From Planctomycetaceae bacterium (GTDB taxonomy: Bacteria > Planctomycetota > Planctomycetia > Planctomycetales > Planctomycetaceae), in contig JANSXP010000018.1 of assembly GCA_024742875.1 (NCBI GenBank), positions 1-64,000 on the forward strand: a DNA stretch of 64,000 bases, written 5' to 3'. The translations under genes and the position numbers were made by a program. Shown piece after piece: positions 57,458-64,000 of the stretch. The notes beneath the pieces were generated by a model that worked only from the letters and a program-made list of their open reading frames with translations, searched no databases and was not told the DNA's origin. Position 1 is the first letter of the stretch; the number at the start of each line of letters is the position of its first letter.

Positions 57458-59725
57458 ATGCAATGGCTTTCGCAGTTTTTCCTCAACCCCGGCTTTGTAC
57501 TGCCGGGTGCTGCGCTGGCCAGCGTGCCGATCGTTATCCATCTGCTGAGCCGCCTGCGATACAAAAAAGTGCGATTTGCAGCGATGGAGTTTCTGCTGCA
57601 AAGTGATGAGCAGAACCGCCGTCGGCTGATCATTGAGCAGTTGCTCCTGTTGCTGCTGCGTGTGCTGGCCGTCATTTTGATCGGTCTGTTGATCGCTCGG
57701 CTTATTCTGGATCCCTCCAGCATGCTGCTGATGCGGGGCGCCACAACGCACCACGTCATTGTCATTGACGACACACTGTCCATGCGGGCAATCTCCAGCG
57801 AACAGCCACTATTCGATGCGGCCGTGGACACCGTCCAGAGAATGACATCGCAGGCGGGAGGGCGGCCAGGCGCTCAGCGCGTCACGGTGATCACCATGTC
57901 CGAGCCCGATCGTCCACTCGTCATGGATCGTGCCCTGGACGCCACTCTCATGCAGGACCTGGGCCCGCGACTGAGTAATCTGAAGTGTTCGTGGCAGAGT
58001 GTTTCTCCGGTCACCGCATTGCAGGCAGCCGCCAACGTCATCAATGGCGGCGCAGGCGTGGCCCCACAGGTGCACGTGGTGACGGACCTGCGGAAATCCG
58101 ACTGGCAGGATCGACCGGACGTGACCGAAGCGCTCGAGAGCCTGGCAGAACTGGAAGCCGAAGTGAGCCTGATCCAGGTGGCCGAAGAATCGCTGGGCAA
58201 CGTCAGCCTGTCGGAACTGTCTGCCGACAACCTGGCGGTTGCTGTGGGTATTCCGTGGCGAATGAAGCTCTCGTTTACCAACGATGGCAGCCAGATTGTC
58301 ACAGGCCTGCGCGCCGTGGTGATGATTGATGGCAACACTCTGCCGGTGAAGGTCCTGATCCCGGATATTGAAGCGGGAGAATCCGCCGAACTGGCCCACG
58401 ACATTACGTTTGATGCGCCCGGTCTGCATGCAGTGCAGGTCCGGCTGGAGGACGATTTGCTCAACGAGGACAACAGTCGATTTCTGGCCGTCGAAGTCAC
58501 CACCAGTCGCCGTGTTCTGGTGATTGATTCCGAAGCCAGTCAGGATGACGCTCAGTTCCTGTCGCTGGCAATTTCTGATCCGGATCTGACGGGTCGAGCG
58601 GCCGAAGTCCGCACAGCCGACGTACTCACGGCCGCCAGCCTTTCTGATTACGACTGTATCTATCTGCTCAACGTCCCGGAACTTCCGGCGGATGCCGTGG
58701 AACGACTGCGTCAGTATGTGGAATCGGGCGGCGGACTGGCCTGGTTTCCTGACGAGCGGGCCAACACCGGCTGGTATAACGCGCTGGCCGAGAAAAACGT
58801 GCCCTTATTTCCGGTCAAGCTGACGTCGGTCCACAAACAGGAGACAGCCGACGAGGCGGACTCCGCGGAGCGTCCCTATCCGGCATTTGAGCAGCATCCG
58901 ATTTTCCTCACTTACAACGATCCGGAAGCCCGACTGGCGGATGCGCTGCGGTTTCGCCAGTGGTATTCGGCGACAACACTCGACGATGACCGGGCCAGAG
59001 TCCTGTGTCGTATGAGCAGCGGAGATCCCATCATTTTCGAACACACGGTGGGACGGGGCAGGGTGATGACATTCCTGACGACTGCCGGACGCCGGTGGTC
59101 CAACTGGCCCATCGCCGACGCGCCCGGATATGTTGTCACCCAGATGCTGCTGGCCGAATATCTGCAAAAGCCAAGTGGAAGTGTGGCCGATCAGGAAATC
59201 GACAACGGATTGACGTTCTCCTGGCCCATCAGCCAATACAGCGAGACGCTGGATATTTATCTGCCGGAGTCGCCTGACGAGGACGCGGAGGAAGACACGT
59301 TTCTGCGACTGCAGGCCGCTCCGGAACAGACGGACCCTGCGGTCCTTCCCGACCAGCCGGGAGGTGCTGAGGGTCCCACAGCCGACTCAGAGGAACGGCT
59401 GACCGTTCCTGTCCCTCAGGCGCGACGTCCGGGCGTCTATCGCATCAAACAATACCAGCTCGACGGAGAACCGTCGGAGCGACTGCTGGCCCTGAACGTA
59501 CCAGCCACAGAGAGCGACCTGACCGCGGCCGACCCGCAACAGGTGGTCGCACAATCGGAGTCTGGTCATGTGCGCGTGGTGCCCGCCAGTACGTCAGATG
59601 AGCTCTCAGAGACGGATGCCGGTCGCGAGTTGCGGTGGCTGCTGATTGGTCTGCTGACACTGGTGCTGCTGTGCGAGCAACTGCTGGCGCTGCGACTTAG
59701 CTTTCATCCGGAGGCTGCCGCATGA
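57458..59725 (+). CDS. BatA-domain membrane protein with VWA-like module
   Basis: About 755 residues from ATG 57458 (MQWLSQFFLNPGFV), which matches the usual BatA/aerotolerance start; ATG 57425 is an alternative. Two N-terminal helices (LPGAALASVPIVIHLL and LLLLLLRVLAVILIGLLIARLIL) flank the R-YKKVRFAAMEFL motif. A VWA-like region follows (HHVIVIDDTLSMRA), then CARDB-like and glutamine-amidotransferase-like regions (IYLLNVPELPADAVERLRQYVESGGGLAWFPDE), and a C-terminal helix. Ser in the second MIDAS position is Thr, so metal binding may be altered. Third gene of the operon, ending in an ATGA overlap with the next. Confidence 0.87.
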   Translation: MQWLSQFFLNPGFVLPGAALASVPIVIHLLSRLRYKKVRFAAMEFLLQSDEQNRRRLIIEQLLLLLLRVLAVILIGLLIARLILDPSSMLLMRGATTHHVIVIDDTLSMRAISSEQPLFDAAVDTVQRMTSQAGGRPGAQRVTVITMSEPDRPLVMDRALDATLMQDLGPRLSNLKCSWQSVSPVTALQAAANVINGGAGVAPQVHVVTDLRKSDWQDRPDVTEALESLAELEAEVSLIQVAEESLGNVSLSELSADNLAVAVGIPWRMKLSFTNDGSQIVTGLRAVVMIDGNTLPVKVLIPDIEAGESAELAHDITFDAPGLHAVQVRLEDDLLNEDNSRFLAVEVTTSRRVLVIDSEASQDDAQFLSLAISDPDLTGRAAEVRTADVLTAASLSDYDCIYLLNVPELPADAVERLRQYVESGGGLAWFPDERANTGWYNALAEKNVPLFPVKLTSVHKQETADEADSAERPYPAFEQHPIFLTYNDPEARLADALRFRQWYSATTLDDDRARVLCRMSSGDPIIFEHTVGRGRVMTFLTTAGRRWSNWPIADAPGYVVTQMLLAEYLQKPSGSVADQEIDNGLTFSWPISQYSETLDIYLPESPDEDAEEDTFLRLQAAPEQTDPAVLPDQPGGAEGPTADSEERLTVPVPQARRPGVYRIKQYQLDGEPSERLLALNVPATESDLTAADPQQVVAQSESGHVRVVPASTSDELSETDAGRELRWLLIGLLTLVLLCEQLLALRLSFHPEAAA

Positions 59726-62211
59726 GTGCTTCATGGAATCTTCTGGCGCAAACGGCCGACTCGTTTCGCACAATAGAATATGACCTGCCGCATTCCACGC
59801 TGGGCATTCTGGCCGTCATTGGTGGTCTTGTGCTGCTGTTTGGACTGGCCATTCGCACGTCGCTCAGGGACAGCCGATTTCTGCATCGCGGCTGGCGGGG
59901 AACGCTGCTGGCTCTGCGACTGATCGCGTATCTACTGATTCTGTTCATACTGCTCAATCCCAGAGAGCGAACCCAGACCACTCAGATCCAGCCGTCACGC
60001 GTGGGTGTCCTGATCGACACCTCGCTGTCGATGGCTTACCCGGTGGACCCTTCGGGAGATGAGTCCAGCCAGCAGATTCGCGCCGACGTCGTCCGCGAAC
60101 AACTGGTGGACAATCAGCTGCTGGACGAACTGTCCAAAACGCACGCGGTTTCTGTCTATACGTTTGACTCGGCCCTGCAGGGGCCGGTGGCCCTGATTTC
60201 CGACGGTGAAACGACGTTTTTAAGCAGCACCGCGAGCATCGAAGAGGGAGAGTCCGGGGTGACCGCCCCCGACGCCGCCCGGATCACACTGGACGCGCCG
60301 GAGGAGACCGGCGTCACGTGGCCGGAACTGCTGCAGCCGCGAGGGACTGAAACACGTCTGGGCGAATCGCTGCACCAGACTCTGGGACAGCTCTCGGGCC
60401 GCACGCTGGCTGGCGTCGTGGTGGTTTCGGACGGTCGTTCCAATGCGGGTCTGGATGTGGAAGTGGCCCGAATGCGGGCTGAGCGCAGTGGCACCCGCAT
60501 AATCAGCCTCGGTGTGGGTAGTCCGGATCCTCAGGTGAACCTGTGGCTTGCCGGGATGCAGTCTCCTTCGGACGTTCACCGAGGTGACCCATTTGATATT
60601 GCCGTGATTGCGCAGGGCAGCGGGCTGCAGCAGCAGAAAGGACAGATTGTCCTGTTCCAGCAGTCGGCCGGCAGCAACGGCAGTGATCGCCAGGAGGTGG
60701 CTCGGATGCCGTTTGAATTTGGCGACGACGACATTCCAGCTGAAGTGTCGTTCCAGCAGAAGCTGAACGTTCCCGGCAAGTACGAGTTTGTGGCTGTGGC
60801 CGAACTGGCGGATGGTCGCCTGAAGGAACTGACACTGGAGGACAATCAGCGCAGACGTGAGGTGGAAGTCACGGATCGTCGACAAAAAGTGCTGATCATT
60901 TCCAGCGGCCCCATGCGGGAGTATCAGTTTGTCCGCAATACTCTGTTTCGCCACAGCGGCATCGACTCGGACGTCTGGCTGCAGACAATCCAGAAAGACA
61001 ACGTTGGCATGGTGTCGCAGGAGTCGACTCAGCTGCTGACCGAATTTCCCGCCACGGAGGCGAAGCTGTTCGAATACGACGTGATTGTGGCCTTTGATGC
61101 CGACTGGTCGCTGCTGTCGGGCGAACAGCAGGAATACCTGAATCGGTGGGTCGACGAGCATTCCGGTGGAATTGTGTTTGTCGCCGGCGAGATTTTCACC
61201 CCCGAACTGGCCCGTACGCCGGAGAAGTTTCGCGACATCGGCGTGTTATATCCTGTTGTGCTCAACCGCATGCTGGCCGAACTGAAGGTGACACAGCGAG
61301 CTGACAAACCGTGGCCCATTCTGCTGACTCCGGAAGGCCGAACGAGCGAGTTTCTGAAGATCTCCGATGAAACGGGCAAGGCAGACGTGGAGTTGTGGAA
61401 GAAGTTTAAAGGCATCTTCCGCTCTTACCCGGTGAAGTCCGTGCGGGACGGAGCCGTGGTGCTGGCCAAATACGGAAATCCGCGCGCGAGTACGGCCCAG
61501 GGGCTGCCCGCGTTTTTGGCCAGCCAGTTTTACGGCAAGGGCCGCACGATGTTTGTCGGTTCGGCGGAGACATGGCGTCTGCGGGCAATCAGCCCGGAGG
61601 GACACCAGCGATTCTGGACCAGCCTGATCCGTGAAGTTGGGCAGGGCAGACGCAGTCGCGGGCGATCCCGGGGTGTGCTGCTGCTGGACAAATCTGAAGT
61701 TTCCCCCGGCCAGACGGTCACTGTGCGGGCCCAGTTGTTTGATGCGCGCATGCAGCCACTGCAACGAGACTCGGTGCGGGTGTCCATTATCGACGACCAG
61801 GGACGCCCCGTCAGTGTACCACAGGTGCTGCGCGCCGATCCGAGACGTCCGGGGCAGTTCGTGAATGTTTTCCGCCCCTCTCGGGCGGACAGCTACCGCA
61901 TCAGCGTTCCCGTTCCCGAATCCAGCGATGTGCTGCAGGCGGGAGTGGAAGTGGTCGTTCCGAATCTCGAGTCGGAAGATCCCTCACAGAATGTGGCCCT
62001 GCTGACCAGCGTGACTGAGCAGACTGAAGGCACCTACCTGCCTCTGGAAGACGCCGTCAGTCGATTGCCAGACCTGCTGCCCGACTGCAGCGAGCCGGTT
62101 GTCGTGGACGAACAGACACGCACCCTGTGGGATCGTCGCTGGCTGATGTACCTGATGGTGGGCCTGCTGGGACTGGAATGGGCCCTGCGGCGGCTCGTCA
62201 AACTGTCCTGA
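59722..62211 (+). CDS. Large VWA-domain membrane protein
   Basis: 829 residues. Two N-terminal membrane helices (LGILAVIGGLVLLFGLAI, LLALRLIAYLLILFILL) lead to a VWA domain with an intact MIDAS motif (GVLIDTSLSMAYP) and VVVVSDGRSNAG. An Ig-like region follows, then a glutamine-amidotransferase-like region (YDVIVAFDADWSLLSGEQQEYLNRWVDEHSGGIVFVAGE), and a final helix (WLMYLMVGLLGLEWAL). The layout puts the soluble modules between membrane anchors at both ends. Fourth gene of the MoxR operon; function in the complex is unknown. Confidence 0.87.
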   Translation: MSASWNLLAQTADSFRTIEYDLPHSTLGILAVIGGLVLLFGLAIRTSLRDSRFLHRGWRGTLLALRLIAYLLILFILLNPRERTQTTQIQPSRVGVLIDTSLSMAYPVDPSGDESSQQIRADVVREQLVDNQLLDELSKTHAVSVYTFDSALQGPVALISDGETTFLSSTASIEEGESGVTAPDAARITLDAPEETGVTWPELLQPRGTETRLGESLHQTLGQLSGRTLAGVVVVSDGRSNAGLDVEVARMRAERSGTRIISLGVGSPDPQVNLWLAGMQSPSDVHRGDPFDIAVIAQGSGLQQQKGQIVLFQQSAGSNGSDRQEVARMPFEFGDDDIPAEVSFQQKLNVPGKYEFVAVAELADGRLKELTLEDNQRRREVEVTDRRQKVLIISSGPMREYQFVRNTLFRHSGIDSDVWLQTIQKDNVGMVSQESTQLLTEFPATEAKLFEYDVIVAFDADWSLLSGEQQEYLNRWVDEHSGGIVFVAGEIFTPELARTPEKFRDIGVLYPVVLNRMLAELKVTQRADKPWPILLTPEGRTSEFLKISDETGKADVELWKKFKGIFRSYPVKSVRDGAVVLAKYGNPRASTAQGLPAFLASQFYGKGRTMFVGSAETWRLRAISPEGHQRFWTSLIREVGQGRRSRGRSRGVLLLDKSEVSPGQTVTVRAQLFDARMQPLQRDSVRVSIIDDQGRPVSVPQVLRADPRRPGQFVNVFRPSRADSYRISVPVPESSDVLQAGVEVVVPNLESEDPSQNVALLTSVTEQTEGTYLPLEDAVSRLPDLLPDCSEPVVVDEQTRTLWDRRWLMYLMVGLLGLEWALRRLVKLS

Positions 62212-62311
62212 GGCAGCACGGCGCCCCACACCACCCTCGTTCTTCACCGCTCCTGTTCAGCACCACAAACGGTCAACACAGCAGTCTGCAGAGCGGCCTC
62301 TCCAGGCGGAC

Positions 62312-62854
62312 TCACTTCTTGCGGGGACGAAACGCGACGATGCGTTCCGGGTTGGTCTCCCAAAATGGTCCACCGATCAGATCAATACAGTAGGGAATCG
62401 CCGGGAACACGGCATCCAGGCACTCGCCAATTGCTTTGGGCTGGCCGGGCAGATTCACGATCAGTGATTGACCTCGAATTCCGGCTGTCTGGCGAGACAG
62501 AATCGCTGTTGGCACCTTCTCCAGCGACACCTTTCGCATGAGCTCGCCAAATCCGGGCATCATCTTGTCGCAGACAGCCGCTGTGGCCTCTGGTGTCACG
62601 TCGCGTACGGCGGGGCCAGTCCCACCTGTGGTGACTATCAGACTGCAGTTTTCCTGATCCGCCAGTCGCTTTAAAGCGTCTTCAATTTCAGCCTGATCGT
62701 CGCTGATGATCAGCCGTACTGCCCGCCATGTGGTGGTGAGCACTTCCTCCAGATACTGGCGGATCGCCGGGCCGCCCCGGTCCTCGTATTCGCCTCGGCT
62801 GGCTCGGTCCGAGACGGTGAGAATGCCAATGGGGGCTGAGTCGGAATTTGTCAT
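62312..62854 (-). CDS. mog: Molybdopterin adenylyltransferase
   Basis: 180 residues, a single MoCF domain. IGILTVSDRASRGEYEDRGGP starts the fold, SLIVTTGGTGPAVRDVTPEA is the molybdopterin-binding signature, and GIRGQSLIVNLPGQPKAIGECL is the C-terminal part. MogA adenylates molybdopterin before metal insertion; MoaB is the close relative. The C-terminus (GGPFWETNPE) is more like MogA. No other molybdenum-cofactor gene is in the window. Convergent with the VWA operon. Confidence 0.9.
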   Translation of the reverse strand: MTNSDSAPIGILTVSDRASRGEYEDRGGPAIRQYLEEVLTTTWRAVRLIISDDQAEIEDALKRLADQENCSLIVTTGGTGPAVRDVTPEATAAVCDKMMPGFGELMRKVSLEKVPTAILSRQTAGIRGQSLIVNLPGQPKAIGECLDAVFPAIPYCIDLIGGPFWETNPERIVAFRPRKK

Positions 62855-63017
62855 GATGCAATCGTCATTTGTCGTTGGGAAGCGGAAGCAGAAGGCTTTT
62901 CTTTGAGTATACTCTGTCTATCATTCACGGCTGCTTACGGCGTCAAATCGTCACGGATTCGTGCGAAACCGGTCGGTGGATTCAGAACACCGACACCACC
63001 AAAATGACAGTTAACTC

Positions 63018-64000
63018 ATGACAGATCCGTTGTCTCACCAACCGGCTGCCGCCCCCACCTTTCTGGACAGCTCTCCCTCGCCGGCACCAGCGTCAAAAAA
63101 GTCGCCCACACAGCTGAGCACGCAGAGCCTCGCCTTTCTGGAACACCAGTACGCCAGCTTCCTGCACGACAGAAATTCGGTGTCCCCGGACTGGCGTGAC
63201 TATTTTGACGACATCCACACAGGGCACGAGGAAATCACGCCATCGGTCCTGCAGGCGCCCTTCCCGCACGACAGTATTTTCCACAAGCAGACGGGCCTGC
63301 CCACGGGTGGATCGGCGGCCCCCGCTCCAGTCAGCGGCTCCGCGGCCGAAACCGTCGTGCTGCAGGAGAAGCTTGATCAGCTGATCCGCAATTATCGCGT
63401 GCGCGGTCATATGATCGCCGGCATTGACCCTCTGGAAGCCAAACGCCCCGTGCCTCCGGAACTGGATCCTGCGTTCTACGGATTCACAGAAGAGCACATG
63501 GAGATGGAATTCTCCACCCGCTGGTTTGGCGGCGCCGAATGCCGCACGCTGCGGGACATGATCGAATGGCTGAAGATGACGTACTGTCGCTCCATCGGGG
63601 TGCAGTTCATGCATATCGACAGCCTCCAGGCGCGATCATGGCTGCGTGATCAGATGGAACGCTCGGGCAACCGGCTGACACTCTCCCGGGACGAGCAGAT
63701 TCGCATCCTGCGACGGCTGTCAGATGCGGTCATGTTTGAGGAATTTGTGCAGAAAAAATACGTCGGTGCCAAGAGCTTTTCGCTGGAAGGTGCGGAGAGT
63801 CTGATTCCCCTGCTGGACATGGCCATTGAGCGGGCGGGCACCCAGGGCATCGACCTGATTGTCATGGGCATGGCGCATCGCGGACGCCTGAACGTGCTGG
63901 CCAACATCATGGCCAAAGCGCCCAGCCGCATCTTCCGCGAATTTGAAGACTGCGATCCGGAACGGCAGATGGGCCGCGGTGACGTCAAGTATCACCTCGG
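63018..64000 (+). CDS. sucA: 2-oxoglutarate dehydrogenase E1 component, N-terminal part
   Basis: Open from ATG 63018 to the window end, 327 codons, with no stop. The N-terminal segment [27 protein letters not shown] matches the E1 subunit-docking region. Then come [28 protein letters not shown] and the catalytic-core start [21 protein letters not shown], with [20 protein letters not shown], a hallmark of SucA/KgdA. It decarboxylates 2-oxoglutarate using thiamine diphosphate in the TCA cycle. The C-terminal two thirds lie outside the window. Confidence 0.93.
   Translation, partial: MTDPLSHQPAAAPTFLDSSPSPAPASKKSPTQLSTQSLAFLEHQYASFLHDRNSVSPDWRDYFDDIHTGHEEITPSVLQAPFPHDSIFHKQTGLPTGGSAAPAPVSGSAAETVVLQEKLDQLIRNYRVRGHMIAGIDPLEAKRPVPPELDPAFYGFTEEHMEMEFSTRWFGGAECRTLRDMIEWLKMTYCRSIGVQFMHIDSLQARSWLRDQMERSGNRLTLSRDEQIRILRRLSDAVMFEEFVQKKYVGAKSFSLEGAESLIPLLDMAIERAGTQGIDLIVMGMAHRGRLNVLANIMAKAPSRIFREFEDCDPERQMGRGDVKYHL

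Overview
The window looks like a chromosomal segment of a Planctomycetota bacterium, probably order Planctomycetales. No rRNA or other taxonomic marker is present, so this rests on gene content: a DUF1559 pseudopilin-like protein with an H-X9-DG C-terminal motif, a MoxR/DUF58/BatA/VWA operon, secreted Gfo/Idh/MocA and PQQ-propeller proteins, an aroD-aroE fusion, a lysine/alanine-rich histone-H1-like tail, and a repeat protein with a LEPR-XLL-like N-terminus. I saw no tRNA, rRNA, CRISPR array, insertion sequence or phage gene.

Layout. 1-12.5 kb: housekeeping genes (aroDE; mutL with an apparent one-base deletion; a site-2-type protease; murJ) and a ribose-type sugar ABC transporter. 12.6-16.6 kb: a two-gene cytochrome bd-like oxidase whose large subunit ends in a c-type heme domain, divergent from an OxyR-like regulator that keeps both redox cysteines. 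16.7-18.5 kb: an aldo/keto reductase fused behind a histone-H1-like tail, closed by a clear terminator. 18.6-20.7 kb: a TauD/SyrP-like dioxygenase and a Gfo/Idh/MocA oxidoreductase.

20.7-32.9 kb is the most notable region: a compact minus-strand nonribosomal peptide cluster. A PltE/PltF/PltL-type trio (acyl-CoA-dehydrogenase-like enzyme, stand-alone AMP ligase, stand-alone carrier protein) should supply a pyrrole-2-carboxyl-type starter. It is followed by a methyltransferase, a two-module NRPS and a short C-terminal protein. The second adenylation domain is interrupted by a guanidinoacetate-methyltransferase-like domain, and the gene ends right after it. The missing end of the adenylation domain starts the next gene, followed by a carrier domain and an unusual thioesterase with Cys in place of Ser. 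I know of no product for this arrangement.

32.9-41 kb: a HupE/UreJ-like membrane protein, the DUF1559 protein, an ECF sigma factor with a membrane-spanning tail, an MFS transporter, a secreted Gfo/Idh/MocA protein and gamma-glutamyltransferase. 40.8-46.6 kb: a minus-strand carbohydrate operon (HAD-IIA protein, class II aldolase, FGGY kinase, secreted FAD oxidoreductase, DUF1805 protein). 46.7-55.2 kb: a P-loop kinase, a PQQ propeller protein, a secreted helical protein, a degenerate sulfatase-like protein and a nine-repeat cadherin-like surface protein. 55.5-62.2 kb: the MoxR operon. The window ends with mog and the start of sucA.

All functions are read from motifs and remembered family features; no database search was run.
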